This document shows positions 16,719 through 26,800 of a DNA stretch of 28,431 bases, piece after piece; position 1 is the first letter of the stretch; each line of letters starts with the position of its first letter. Source of the stretch: UBA1731 sp964440985 (GTDB lineage Bacteria; Verrucomicrobiota; Kiritimatiellia; RFP12; UBA1067); contig CAYTWE010000029.1 of assembly GCA_964440985.1 (NCBI GenBank), forward strand, positions 1 through 28,431, in the 5' to 3' direction. The notes below the pieces were generated by a model that saw only the letters and a program-made list of their open reading frames with translations, ran no database searches and was not told where the DNA came from. Made by a program: the position numbers and the translations under genes.

Positions 16719-17624
16719 ATGAACAGAATATTCATGTTGCTGGCTGCGGTTGCCGGAGTGCTGACGCTCTCCGCCGCCATGCCTCGCAGCGAATGGCTCG
16801 CGAAGGTTGGCGATTCCGCTCTCGATTCAAATGTGCTCAAGGCGACGATGGCGCAGCTTTCGTCTGAAGACAAGACGGCGTTCCTCGCTGAGGTCAATGC
16901 AGCCATCGGAAAAATGCCGGGCAGCGCAGATGCGAAGGCGGCGCGTTTTCTATCTGCCAACCGGGCGGCCGTAGCGGCTGCCGGGTCTGCGGATCGTGCG
17001 GCGGTGCTTGCTGAAGTCTATGCGACCGTCCAGCCGGAGGCGCTTACGGTGATCAACGAGGAGTTTGCCAAGAACGAGTTTTCGCGCCCTGCAACAATGA
17101 CGGATGCCGAGTATTTGGCCATCGTCTCAGTCGTGATGAAGCGGATCGTCGAGCGCATCGCGACATCGGAGGCGGGGGCGGTACGCGCAGGTTTCGCGGG
17201 ATTGATGTTCATTCGTGCCGCTGGCGCTGCCGCCGATGGGGCTACCGCAGCGGTTGTCGCGTCTCTGCCGTCGGATTCGCAGACGGTGGCCAAGGATACA
17301 TGGTTCCCGTCCGCGCTTGGCAAGGACGGCGTTGCGACGTACGATCCGATGCTGGCATCCGCTCAGGCCGGGGAGGAGCCGAGTGCTGAAGTCGTTCTTG
17401 ATCTTGTTCCCATGCAGACGGTTGAATCGATGCTCGGCGACCTTCAGCGTGGCGGTACGAAATGGGAGATTCCGGCGATTCCCGGAACGGCAATCCGCAC
17501 GACCGATCCGATGAACGGCAGCCTGAACGCGTTCCCTCGCCACAAGGCGTTTGACCGGAACAGTCCGTACTACCGCAAGGATCGTGATCATGAGCCTGGT
17601 CCGTACTGGATGCAGAATCTTTAA
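16719..17624 (+). CDS. Unknown exported protein in the polysaccharide export operon
   Basis: I do not recognise this 301-residue protein. It has a signal peptide (MNRIFMLLAAVAGVLTLSAA) and a near-ideal AGGAGG 8 nt before the ATG. The middle is Ala-rich and predicted helical. It contains an internal repeat: DKTAFLAEVNAAIG (about residues 53-66) resembles DRAAVLAEVYATVQ (about 92-105). The segment around residues 155-185 is the only other moderately hydrophobic stretch. The last 70 residues change character and are polar and aromatic, ending SPYYRKDRDHEPGPYWMQNL. No enzyme motif, lipobox or cysteine pattern is visible. It lies between the Wza-like lipoprotein (34 nt upstream) and a beta-barrel protein (23 nt downstream). 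A periplasmic or outer-membrane accessory role in polysaccharide export is a reasonable inference from position only. Confidence 0.8.
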   Translation: MNRIFMLLAAVAGVLTLSAAMPRSEWLAKVGDSALDSNVLKATMAQLSSEDKTAFLAEVNAAIGKMPGSADAKAARFLSANRAAVAAAGSADRAAVLAEVYATVQPEALTVINEEFAKNEFSRPATMTDAEYLAIVSVVMKRIVERIATSEAGAVRAGFAGLMFIRAAGAAADGATAAVVASLPSDSQTVAKDTWFPSALGKDGVATYDPMLASAQAGEEPSAEVVLDLVPMQTVESMLGDLQRGGTKWEIPAIPGTAIRTTDPMNGSLNAFPRHKAFDRNSPYYRKDRDHEPGPYWMQNL

Positions 17625-17647
17625 CACTGGCATTGCGAGATAAAGTC

Positions 17648-18913
17648 ATGAAAAGGAAATTCAAGATTCTTTTGGGCGCAGTGTTCGCCGCTGGCTACGC
17701 TGTGGCGCAGCAGGGTGTGACATCACCGCAGAGGGATAATCGCCCGACAGGTATCAGGTTCTTCAACAACCATCTCACAATCAAGCCGTATGTGTCGCTG
17801 TCGTACACCTATGACTCGAACATCGATACTTCGCGTCGTTCGGTTGACGATTCGGTCTTTGCCGTAAATCCCGGTGCAGACTTCATGTGGCGCGGTGAAA
17901 GATGGGCGTTGACTGGCGACATCTGGTATCGCTACCGCTACTTCTGCGACTACAACAGCGACATGGGCGAGAACAGCTACGGCGAGAGCCTTGAGTACAA
18001 CTACGCATCGTCGGAGCGCAACGAAAAGGGCTGGTCGCTTGTGCTGTCGGAACGCTACGGCTTCTACAACCAGTCAGACGAGCTTACGTCTCGCAACGGA
18101 CGCGGCATATGGCGTGACCGCGAGACGCTTGACGTGGCGGGCGTGGTCGAGCGCCGTTTCACCGGAAGGTGGCATGCGAATCTCACCGGGCAGTATACGA
18201 TGCTCGACTACAAGAACGACACGGGTCATTATATACCTCTCTATGGCTGGGATCAGTACTCGGCCGGAGTTCAGGCGGGGTATGCGGCATCGAAATGGAC
18301 GGATCTCCTTGTCGCGGCTGGTTATACGCGCTATAAGCAGGAAACCAACAGCCGCGGATATCCTCTCAGCCGGAACTACGACAACAACTCGGATTCGTAT
18401 TCCATACAGGCCGGTATCGGTTCGCACATGACGGAACTTATCACCTACCGTGCGTTGATGGGTGCTTCGTGGTTTGAGTACGGTGATGCCGGCACGACCG
18501 ATTGCGGGTGGACGTATACGCTCTCCGCCAACTGGAAGATTCACCGTCAGGTGAGCCTTTCCGTTCTCGGATCAAGCTACTATCAGCCGTCGGAACGCGA
18601 GGTTGGTCAGGCTGTCAAGGTCTACACGCTCGGAGGCGGCATCTCGTACCTCACGCTCGGCGATCGCCTCAACCTCACCGCGAACCTCTCCTGGCGCTAC
18701 GAGGAGAATGCGTTTTCGGACTCCTACTACACGCACAGGCAGAACTACGACGAAACATGGCTTTCCGCACGTCTTGGAGCGGACTATCTGCTCAACCGCT
18801 GGATGAGCGTCTTTGCGAGTGTGACATGGGATGAGCAGTGGTGCAGCGAAGATAACGATCAGCTGAACTACGACCGCTTCCGCGGCACTGTCGGTGTGCG
18901 TTTCCATTACTGA
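17648..18913 (+). CDS. Outer-membrane beta-barrel protein of the export locus
   Basis: This 421-residue protein has a signal peptide (MKRKFKILLGAVFAAGYAVA). The rest is dominated by alternating aromatic/polar strands: SLSYTYDSNIDTS, GDIWYRYRYFCDYN, LSERYGFYNQ, AAGYTRYKQETNSRGY, and LTANLSWRYEE. It ends on an aromatic residue (GTVGVRFHY), as BAM-assembled barrels do. The YTYDSNID opening and position beside wza resemble the putative beta-barrel porin (BBP2/EpsL-like) proteins of exopolysaccharide operons. It probably forms an outer-membrane pore for the polymer, complementing the short Wza-like protein. The ATG at 17648 is preferred; an in-frame TTG at 17633 would add five residues before the signal. 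The ribosome binding site is weak, so translational coupling to the gene 23 nt upstream is possible. Confidence 0.8.
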   Translation: MKRKFKILLGAVFAAGYAVAQQGVTSPQRDNRPTGIRFFNNHLTIKPYVSLSYTYDSNIDTSRRSVDDSVFAVNPGADFMWRGERWALTGDIWYRYRYFCDYNSDMGENSYGESLEYNYASSERNEKGWSLVLSERYGFYNQSDELTSRNGRGIWRDRETLDVAGVVERRFTGRWHANLTGQYTMLDYKNDTGHYIPLYGWDQYSAGVQAGYAASKWTDLLVAAGYTRYKQETNSRGYPLSRNYDNNSDSYSIQAGIGSHMTELITYRALMGASWFEYGDAGTTDCGWTYTLSANWKIHRQVSLSVLGSSYYQPSEREVGQAVKVYTLGGGISYLTLGDRLNLTANLSWRYEENAFSDSYYTHRQNYDETWLSARLGADYLLNRWMSVFASVTWDEQWCSEDNDQLNYDRFRGTVGVRFHY

Positions 18914-18919
18914 TAGGGC

Positions 18920-20362
18920 ATGGTTAACCAGGACGTCTCGAGATATGGGTTAGCCACCCATCTGTCAATCGCCGCCGCATTGCCGGTGGCGTTGTCGCAA
19001 TTTGTGTCTGCGTCTGTGCTTGGATGCTGTACGCTTTGGGTTTCCGCGTTTGCCGCCCTTTGGATGGTGATGGAGCCTTCCGTGTTTGCCGGCGAGACGG
19101 TGTCGATGGCGCGGCGGCGGATGGTTGGCGCGATGGTAAGGGATCCGTTCGTGTGGTTTCTGATGTTTGCGGTTCTCTTCAGTCTTATTCGCTGGCTCAA
19201 TTCGGACATACGGCTTGTGTTCAGTCCGGAGACAGCGGTGTGGACGGTCAAGGAGCCGACGATGGCGATCATGCCGGCGTCATCCGGTGATGCCGGGTTT
19301 CTGCCGTTTTCGCTCATTGTTGCGGCTGCGACGGTCATGATTGGGGTGCGACACGCGCTTGGCCGGAATGCAAGGCTTTGGTTCGGTGTGTTCACTGGTG
19401 CGGTGTCCGCAACTGGCGCGATGGCAGCCGTCATATGTGCCGGGCTTGGGATGGAGCCGTTCAAGTCTGCGGCTTTGGCCACCTTCGGCGCTCCGTCCTT
19501 TCCCGGATCGATGTATGCGTTGCTCCTCCCTGTCGCTGTCGCATGTGGCGTGGAGGCGGAGGAGCGCGGCATCACAAAGTTGCGTCTCCTCTTTGCGTGG
19601 GCGGTTGCCGGCAATGCCGCAGGAGCGTATGTGTTTCTTCCTATGCTTCTTTCCCTGCCGTATCTTGCACTGTCTGCCGTGGCGGCGGCGTTTGCCTTGG
19701 CGCTTGCGAAGTGCCGGAAGTCGGCAGCGTTTATGGCGCGCGGTCTTGCAATGCTTTCACTTGGCGTCGTCATGGCTGCAACCGCAATCATCACGATGTC
19801 TGGTCAGGATGTGCGCAGTTCAAAGATCGGCGACCTTGAAATCGAAAAGGCATACCCGCCCGCGCTTGTGGACAGGAACGCGGCTCTCAGGCGGATAGCG
19901 AAAACGATGTGGCTCACGCATCCGTGGTCTGGCGTAGGGGTCGGCGCATTTCCGCTCCAGGCGTCGTTCAATGCCGACGACAAGGACTGGGCGGTGCTTC
20001 CGCCTCAACCGAAATGCAGTGGCGACTGGTACACCACGCTCGTAGCCGAGAGGGGCATAGTCGGCGGGTTGATGTGGGCGATAGCCGTAGGATTTCTTCT
20101 TTGTTTCTGGTGTATGCGGCTTGTCGGGGCGCTTCGCTGGCGCAGTGAGCAGAACGAGGGGTTCTCCCCGACGCTGAACATACCTGCCGTTGCATGGATG
20201 GGGCCGTTGGTGCTTGTGACCGCCGCCGTTGATGTATGGTTCTCCGCTGGGCTGCCGGTTGCGTCCGTGCCGGTGTGCATAGCCGTGGCGATGCCGCTTG
20301 CGGCTGCGTCTTTCCCGAAGCCCAAGAGGAATTCAGACGACATAGACGAGAAGAGGGGATGA
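18920..20362 (+). CDS. O-antigen polymerase/ligase-like membrane protein (Wzy/WaaL superfamily)
   Basis: This 480-residue protein has about ten hydrophobic segments spread across its length. One large soluble loop near residues 310-370 contains the superfamily hallmark: WLTHPWSGVGVGAFPLQ, a charged stretch, then DWYTTLVAERGIVGGLMW. This matches the periplasmic loop of O-antigen ligases and Wzy polymerases (PF04932 type), which join lipid-linked oligosaccharides or transfer them to an acceptor. Between Wza/barrel and Wzc genes, the polymerase role is more likely than the ligase role, but sequence alone cannot separate them. It starts 6 nt after the barrel gene and ends 3 nt before the Wzc-like gene, so all are in one operon. 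The C-terminal tail is soluble and charged (KPKRNSDDIDEKRG). Confidence 0.82.
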   Translation: MVNQDVSRYGLATHLSIAAALPVALSQFVSASVLGCCTLWVSAFAALWMVMEPSVFAGETVSMARRRMVGAMVRDPFVWFLMFAVLFSLIRWLNSDIRLVFSPETAVWTVKEPTMAIMPASSGDAGFLPFSLIVAAATVMIGVRHALGRNARLWFGVFTGAVSATGAMAAVICAGLGMEPFKSAALATFGAPSFPGSMYALLLPVAVACGVEAEERGITKLRLLFAWAVAGNAAGAYVFLPMLLSLPYLALSAVAAAFALALAKCRKSAAFMARGLAMLSLGVVMAATAIITMSGQDVRSSKIGDLEIEKAYPPALVDRNAALRRIAKTMWLTHPWSGVGVGAFPLQASFNADDKDWAVLPPQPKCSGDWYTTLVAERGIVGGLMWAIAVGFLLCFWCMRLVGALRWRSEQNEGFSPTLNIPAVAWMGPLVLVTAAVDVWFSAGLPVASVPVCIAVAMPLAAASFPKPKRNSDDIDEKRG

Positions 20363-20365
20363 CAC

Positions 20366-22711
20366 ATGGCTTCAGATACTCCTAAATACGGTGGCAAGCC
20401 GATCTATTCCGGCTCATCGAAGAAGTCGCCGATCTATTACGGAATGTCCGGCAATGCGCCATACTACTATGGCGGACAGGGCGGGCATTACGGGCAGGCG
20501 CCGTACTACTACGGCGGCGGCTCGCAGGATCCGGACTCACTCGTCGGCACGATTACGCCAGCCCGAATCCTGCGTGTCATATCCCAGCGATGGATTTCAG
20601 TCCTTGTGTTTCTGCTTGTCGGCCTCGTGGCGTCATTCGCCGTATACCGGATTTCGCCCACGATATATGAAGCGAAGTCCGTGTTCACCGTCCAGATGCG
20701 CAGCCGCGTCCAGCAGAACTCCAGTACGTTGGGGCAGATGACGGAGATAGACTACGGAACGACGTACGACGAAGTGTTCAATACGCGCCTTTCCGACTGG
20801 CGGTCTGAGAAGATCGTCACGAAGATCATGCAGCAGTACCGTGCGAACTATCCTGCCTCAACGGTAACCGATGACGAACTGCTGAAGGCACTTGTCTCAT
20901 CCAAACTGGAGCTTGTGCGCCGGTCCAGGCTCATTACGATCGCCGTTCGTTCAGGTTCCCCGCAGCTTGCGGCGGCATTGGCCAATGCGTATGCTTCGGC
21001 GATAGAGAGCTTCACGGACGAAGAGAACAAAATCCGTTGCGACAAGGCGGTGGCGCAGATACACGAGCAGGTTGAGAAGCAGCGCCGCATGGACGAGCGC
21101 GTCGCGGCGGAGCTGCTTGACTTCCGCAAAAAGCACAAGCTCGACAACCTTAGGAGCGAACGTGAAATCGTCCAGCAGTCGCTCCAGAAGGTGACGACGG
21201 ACGTGCTTGCGCTCGAAACCGAGGTGACGAGCGCGGTCGAGTGGGAGAAGGTGCTTGAGGCTGCGCAGGAGACCCCAGAGGATTTCGGTGCGCTTCCGTC
21301 CGCAGTGCCGCGCTCAACTGAGATCGGCGAGGCCTACATGGATCTCCAGAAGTGCAAGATGGAGCTTAATTCGCTTCTTACGTCCTTCACCACCAGCCAT
21401 CCTGAGGTGCGCGTCAAGCAGAAGAACCTCGATATTCTGAAGCAGCAGTTCACGGAGTCCGTGTCCCGGGCTCTTGCTACGGCGCACGGAAACCTTGCGG
21501 CATACAGGAATCAGCTTGCCGTCCACAAGAAGAACCGTGACAGGCTCACGGCCACGCTTGCCGACATAGACCAGAAGATAATCTCCGCCGAATCCGGCCT
21601 TGCGCAGTTCGAGAGCGAAAAGGAGATATCGTCGCAGCTCCTCAAGCAGCTTCAGCAGGAGGAGAACACCGCCCGCATTGCGGCGGAGGCGAACAACGAG
21701 ATCGTCTGCGTAGGCCCGCCGGCGACAGTTCCGGAGAAGCCTGTGCTTCCGAACCCGATCGTGATATTCGCCGTCGGCATGATGGGCTCTCTGGCGTTCG
21801 GACTTCTGTTTGTGCTGATACTCGACCACCTTGAAGATACGATCGTATCCATCTCCGATATAGAGACGCGTCTTGCGCTCAAGGTTCTCGCAGTGCTCCC
21901 CCACGTGCGCCGCAAGCGCCGCGAAGATGTCGCGAGGTTCATCTCGGAGAACAAGTACTCGCAGTTCGCCGAGGCCGTCGCCGGACTTCGCAACCTCCTC
22001 GATTCGCCTCGCTACTCCGAGATGAACAAGGTGATGCTCATAATGTCAACGCAGCCTGCTGAAGGCAAGTCCATCACAAGCTGCTCCCTTGCCATATCGA
22101 ATGCACAGGCACGTCGCAGGACGCTGCTTGTCGATTTCGACCTCCGCCGTCCGCGCCTTGCGCGCATATGGGGGCTTGACGGCATCGAGAACGGGCGCTC
22201 CTTCTCTCACGTCCTTCAAAAAGGCGGTCATTGCGATTTCGCTTCACTCGTCAACCATACCGGTGTCGAGAACCTTGACGTTATCGTGTCGTTGCAGCCC
22301 GAAGGTGTGGATCCGGCATCCATAATGGGTTCGAACATCGTTCCGGAGTTCTTTGCCTGGGCAAGGGAGAACTATGATCGCGTAATCATCGATTCGCCGC
22401 CGTTCGGCATTGTCGGCGACGTCATGACGCTTGCCTCGTTGGTCGATGGCGTGATGATCGTGTGCTGTCCGGACCGCACGCACTTCCGTCCGATCCAGTC
22501 CGCATCCCGCAACCTTGCCGAAGCCGGGGCGACGGTGCTGGGCGTAATCGTGAACGATGTCGAGACGGCTCAGATGAATGATGCGTTCTCCATGCATGGC
22601 CATTATGGCTATGGCTACGGCGGATACGAATATGCCGGCTACGACGCGAAGCGAAGCGCAAAGATTTCGGCTTCTGTTGAGGCGTCGAAGACCGTCACCG
22701 ACGAGGAGTAG
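20366..22711 (+). CDS. Wzc-like polysaccharide co-polymerase and BY-kinase
   Basis: This 781-residue inner-membrane protein controls polysaccharide chain length and export. A Tyr/Gly-rich N-terminal extension (residues 8-52) precedes a Wzz domain. The first membrane helix is at about 78-95, a long periplasmic coiled-coil spans about 215-440, and the second helix is at about 464-486. The cytosolic tyrosine-kinase domain has Walker A QPAEGKS (563-569, K568), Walker A' VDFDLRRP (589-596) and Walker B VIIDSPP (673-679, D676). The C-terminus is a tyrosine cluster, GHYGYGYGGYEYAGY (745-759), the usual autophosphorylation tail. AGAGGGG lies 7 nt before the ATG. The N-terminal extension contains 11 tyrosines in repeats such as SPIYYG, APYYYGG and APYYYGGG, which is unusual for the family. 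No Wzb-type phosphatase is adjacent. Confidence 0.93.
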   Translation: MASDTPKYGGKPIYSGSSKKSPIYYGMSGNAPYYYGGQGGHYGQAPYYYGGGSQDPDSLVGTITPARILRVISQRWISVLVFLLVGLVASFAVYRISPTIYEAKSVFTVQMRSRVQQNSSTLGQMTEIDYGTTYDEVFNTRLSDWRSEKIVTKIMQQYRANYPASTVTDDELLKALVSSKLELVRRSRLITIAVRSGSPQLAAALANAYASAIESFTDEENKIRCDKAVAQIHEQVEKQRRMDERVAAELLDFRKKHKLDNLRSEREIVQQSLQKVTTDVLALETEVTSAVEWEKVLEAAQETPEDFGALPSAVPRSTEIGEAYMDLQKCKMELNSLLTSFTTSHPEVRVKQKNLDILKQQFTESVSRALATAHGNLAAYRNQLAVHKKNRDRLTATLADIDQKIISAESGLAQFESEKEISSQLLKQLQQEENTARIAAEANNEIVCVGPPATVPEKPVLPNPIVIFAVGMMGSLAFGLLFVLILDHLEDTIVSISDIETRLALKVLAVLPHVRRKRREDVARFISENKYSQFAEAVAGLRNLLDSPRYSEMNKVMLIMSTQPAEGKSITSCSLAISNAQARRRTLLVDFDLRRPRLARIWGLDGIENGRSFSHVLQKGGHCDFASLVNHTGVENLDVIVSLQPEGVDPASIMGSNIVPEFFAWARENYDRVIIDSPPFGIVGDVMTLASLVDGVMIVCCPDRTHFRPIQSASRNLAEAGATVLGVIVNDVETAQMNDAFSMHGHYGYGYGGYEYAGYDAKRSAKISASVEASKTVTDEE

Positions 22712-22715
22712 CGCC

Positions 22716-23876
22716 ATGACGTACGCGAAACGCTGCATTGTCACCGGCGGCGCAGGGTTCATCGGCTCCGCGCTTGTGCGTCATCTTGTGCGCGACACCG
22801 AGGCCATGGTGCTCGTCGTGGACAAGCTGACCTATGCCGGAAATCTCGAATCGCTCAAGGAGGTGGATGTTCAGCCCTGGTCTGCGCCCGACGCGATGTG
22901 CGATGAGATCGCATCCGGCGCAGTGCGTCCGCCGTCACGCTGCCAGTTCCTGCAGGCGGACATCTGTGACATGGGCGCGATGCAGGCGGCGTTCGACGTG
23001 TTCCAGCCGGACACCGTCTTCCATCTTGCGGCGGAATCGCACGTTGACAGATCGATTGACGGCCCCGGCGAATTCATCAGGACGAACGTAGGCGGAACCG
23101 CTACGCTTCTGCAGGCTGCGCTTGCGTACTGGATGGGACTTCCGGACTCTCTGCCTGACGGTGCGCCACATTCCGCAACAAAGGCGTCGTTCCGCTTCCA
23201 GCACATATCTACCGACGAGGTGTATGGTTCGCTCGGCGAGACGGGATTGTTCACCGAGGGTACTCCATATTCGCCTCATTCGCCGTACTCCGCCTCAAAG
23301 GCCGCGTCCGACCACCTCGTCCGCGCATGGCACGACACATACGGTCTGCCTACGCTGATCACGAACTGCTCGAACAACTACGGGCCGTACCATTTCCCCG
23401 AAAAGCTGATTCCGCTCGTGATACTGAACTGCCTTGACGGCAAGCCGCTTCCGGTGTACGGCAAGGGCGCAAACATACGCGATTGGCTGTATGTTGATGA
23501 CCATGTGGCGGCTCTTCGACTCGTCAACGAAAAGGGCGTTCCGGGAGAGACGTACAATGTGGGCGGACACAACGAACGCACGAACCTCGACGTTGTGAAG
23601 GCGGTCTGCGCAATCCTCGATGAGCTTCGCCCGCGCTCTGACGGAAGGTATTCAGACCTGATAACCTATGTCGCAGATCGTCCCGGACACGATCTGCGCT
23701 ATGCAATCGATTCGTCGAAACTCACCGGTGCGCTTGGTTGGCGTCCTGCGGAGAGCTTCGATACAGGTCTTCGCAAGACGGTGCAGTGGTATCTCGACAA
23801 CGAGTGGTGGTGGCGTCCCATCAGGGAGAAACGCTATTCCGGCGAACGCCTTGGAACCGCTGTGCGGCGGGGATGA
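22716..23876 (+). CDS. rmlB: dTDP-glucose 4,6-dehydratase
   Basis: This 386-residue extended short-chain dehydrogenase converts dTDP-glucose to dTDP-4-keto-6-deoxyglucose, the branch point for rhamnose and other deoxysugars. The NAD-binding motif GGAGFIG is at 11-17, and DKLTYAGNLESL follows. Catalytic residues are visible: T166-D167-E168 in STDEVYGSLGE, and Y191/K195 in YSASKAASDH. Substrate-binding segments NCSNNYGPYHFPEKLIP and VYGKGANIRDWLYVDDH are intact. The ATG at 22716 is chosen because AGGAG (22704-22708) lies 7 nt upstream and the protein then starts right before the Rossmann strand; the open frame further 5' overlaps the Wzc gene. rmlA, rmlC and rmlD are not in the window, so the final sugar is unknown. 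It would supply the exported polymer. Confidence 0.94.
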   Translation: MTYAKRCIVTGGAGFIGSALVRHLVRDTEAMVLVVDKLTYAGNLESLKEVDVQPWSAPDAMCDEIASGAVRPPSRCQFLQADICDMGAMQAAFDVFQPDTVFHLAAESHVDRSIDGPGEFIRTNVGGTATLLQAALAYWMGLPDSLPDGAPHSATKASFRFQHISTDEVYGSLGETGLFTEGTPYSPHSPYSASKAASDHLVRAWHDTYGLPTLITNCSNNYGPYHFPEKLIPLVILNCLDGKPLPVYGKGANIRDWLYVDDHVAALRLVNEKGVPGETYNVGGHNERTNLDVVKAVCAILDELRPRSDGRYSDLITYVADRPGHDLRYAIDSSKLTGALGWRPAESFDTGLRKTVQWYLDNEWWWRPIREKRYSGERLGTAVRRG

Positions 23877-23880
23877 AGCC

Positions 23881-26800
23881 TTGCAACGAAGGTTTGACAT
23901 ATTCGCGAAAGCGTTTTGGGCGGGCGTTCCTGACGGAGCGCCCGCTGTTGCCTATTCCGCTCTCGCCGGAAGCGCGAACGCCTTTGCGGCGGCCACGATT
24001 GCGGTGCGCAGCAAAGGCGTTGTGCTTGCTGTCGCGCCGGGACTTCCTGAGGCGGATGTCCTTTTCGAGGATCTTGAGACGCTTGCTGACGAGACAGGCA
24101 TCCGTGCACTTGAGTTTCCGCCGGCGATAGAGGACGACAGGACCGCCACTGCGGCGCGGCTCAAGGTGTCCGCTGCGCTTGGCGCGTATTCGATACGCCC
24201 GTACCCGCTTGTGGTCGTCGCGCCGGTGATGGCGCTCCGTGAACCGGTTGCATCGTGCGATGTCGCCCGTGGGGCGGAGTTGCAGCTTTCGGTCGGCGGC
24301 GTTCCCGGCGTCGACGGCGGTTTGACTTTTGCGGAACTTCAGAGGAGATTGTTGGCGGCAGGCTATGAACGATCCGTGGAGGTCTTCTCTCCCGGCGAGT
24401 TCTCAGTTCGCGGCGGAGTGCTGGACGTGTGGAGTCCGGATGCGGAACATCCCGTGAGGGCGGAGTTCTTCGGCGATGACATGGAGAGCCTGCGCGAATT
24501 CGATTCGTCCACGCAGATGTCCATACGAAGAATTGATTCGACCGTGCTTGCGCCGGTGTCGTTGAAGGGTGCTGACGCAGACGGCGGCGGACAGGAAACC
24601 ACAGGGCTGTCGTTGCTCTATTCGCTCATTCCTGAAGGGAGCGCGATATTCGCCATCGACCATAACTCCTATCCGTCGGATGTGGCGTCGATTCCTTCCG
24701 GCAAGTTCCGGATGTTCTTCACCGGTGACCCTGCGCCGCGTGGAGTGCCAACGTGTCCGTTCATGGCGTTGCCGCTGCCGGGATTCGCCGAGCAGCGCGT
24801 CACGGACGCAATGCTTGTGGATCGCGTGCGCGAGACGCTCAACAGGCATCTTGCCGCCGCACGCTCGAACGGCTCGTTGGTTGTGGAGGATGACGCACTG
24901 AGCGGCGGATTCTCGTGTGACGGGCTTGTCATCGCCGCAAAGTCCGACAGAATTCCCGGTGCGCGTGGACGTTCCGCTCGTAGGGGTGCGCGGGCGGATG
25001 CTGCGGCACATTCCGGGGAGCGGCTGTCCGAGGTGATGGACATAGAGCCGGGCGAACTCGTGGTGCATCTCGACTACGGGATAGGACGCTTCCTTGGCTC
25101 GACCGAGATAGAGGTCGGAGATTCCCGCAGCGAAGTGTTCACCGTTGAGTACGCCGACGGCGCGAAGCTGCACGTTCCGGTGGCGCACGCGCATCTGCTT
25201 TCACGATACGTCGGCGTGAAGGGCGAGAAGGTGAAGCTGCACCGGCTCGATGGGCGGCGTTGGAGCAGGGAGAAATCAGATGCCCAGAAGGCCGTCGCCG
25301 ACCTTGCCGCCGGGCTGCTTGAAACGCAGGCGCGTCGCGCCGTCGTGCCGGGTTTCGCCTATGACGTTGAGGCGGAAGGCATTGCGGAGTTTGATGCTGC
25401 GTTTCCGTATGAGGAGACGCCAGATCAGGCGAAGGCGATAGCGGACGTCAAACGGGATCTTGCATCTACGAAGCCGATGGATCGGCTCATATGCGGCGAT
25501 GCCGGATACGGCAAGACTGAGGTTGCCATGCGGGCGGCGTTCGTCGCCGCCATGAACGGCAAGCAGACCGCCTTGCTTGCGCCGACTACGGTTCTTGCAC
25601 AACAGCACTATGAGACTTTCCTTGCGAGATTCGACGGCACTCCGGTGCGCATAGAGACGATGAGCCGTTTTCTGACTGATGACGGTAAGAAAGGCGTCCG
25701 CGCAAGAATCGCAAGCGGTGCGACTGACATAGTCATCGGCACCCATGCGCTTCTCTCGTCGAAGATCCGGTTCCATGACCTCGGTCTGATCGTGGTCGAT
25801 GAAGAGCAGCGGTTCGGGGTGAGGCACAAAGAGTATCTTAAGCGGCTGAGGGCTACGGCGGACGTCCTTACGATGAGCGCAACTCCGATTCCCCGTACGC
25901 TGTACATGTCGATGACCGGTGCGCGGGATCTTTCCGTGCTCAAGACGCCACCGCGTGAGCGTGTAGCCACAGAGACGAAGATCGTCCGCGATTCCGATGC
26001 TACGGTGCAGTCCGCCATAGCAAGAGAGCTTGCTCGCGGCGGACAGGTCTATTACCTGCACAATCGCGTGATGACAATATCGAAGGCGGAAAGGCGGCTT
26101 CGTTCTCTTTTCCCGGAGGCAAAGATAGATGTCGCGCACGGACAGATGCCGACCATGACGCTTGCGGACAAGATGCGTCGCTTCGCCGAGGGGCGCACAG
26201 ATGTGTTGATCTGCACCACCATTGTGGAGTCCGGCCTCGACATTGCGCGGGCGAATACGATTATTGTGGACAGGGCCGATCGCTTCGGCATTGCCGAACT
26301 GTACCAGCTGCGCGGTCGCGTCGGGCGCGGGGCGCGTCAAGGCTATGCGTACTTTCTGCTGCCGTCGGAGGGGCTTGTCGATGCAGAGGCGCGGGAACGT
26401 CTGGACGCTCTTCGCAAGCATTCTGGACACGGCAGCGGATACAATCTCTCTCTGCGCGATCTGGAGATACGCGGTGCAGGCAATCTGCTTGGCAGCGAAC
26501 AGTCCGGACATATCGCCGCGATAGGCTTCTCGCTTTACTGTCAGCTCCTTCAGCGCACGATTGCCAAGATGAGGGGCGAGGCCGTGCCGGACATAGTGGA
26601 CGTATCGGTCAACCTTGACTTCATAGACTTTTCTCCTGGAACGGCAGACCGTGATTCAGGCGCGTCGCTTCCGTACGATTATGTGGAGGAGGAGGCGCAG
26701 CGCATGGACTTCCACCGGCGTCTTGCTGAGGCGGTGACCGTGAAGGACGTGTTGCGCCTCAGGCGGGAGCTGGCTGACAGATACGGCAGGCTGCCGTCGG

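Noticed and set aside
22578..22715. N-terminal extension of rmlB upstream of 22716.
   Set aside because: It overlaps the end of the Wzc-like gene, encodes low-complexity residues, and the Shine-Dalgarno AGGAG fits the ATG at 22716.
23668..23880. mfd starting at ATG 23668.
   Set aside because: This would overlap rmlB by about 200 nt with unrelated sequence. The Mfd-like protein begins around 23881.
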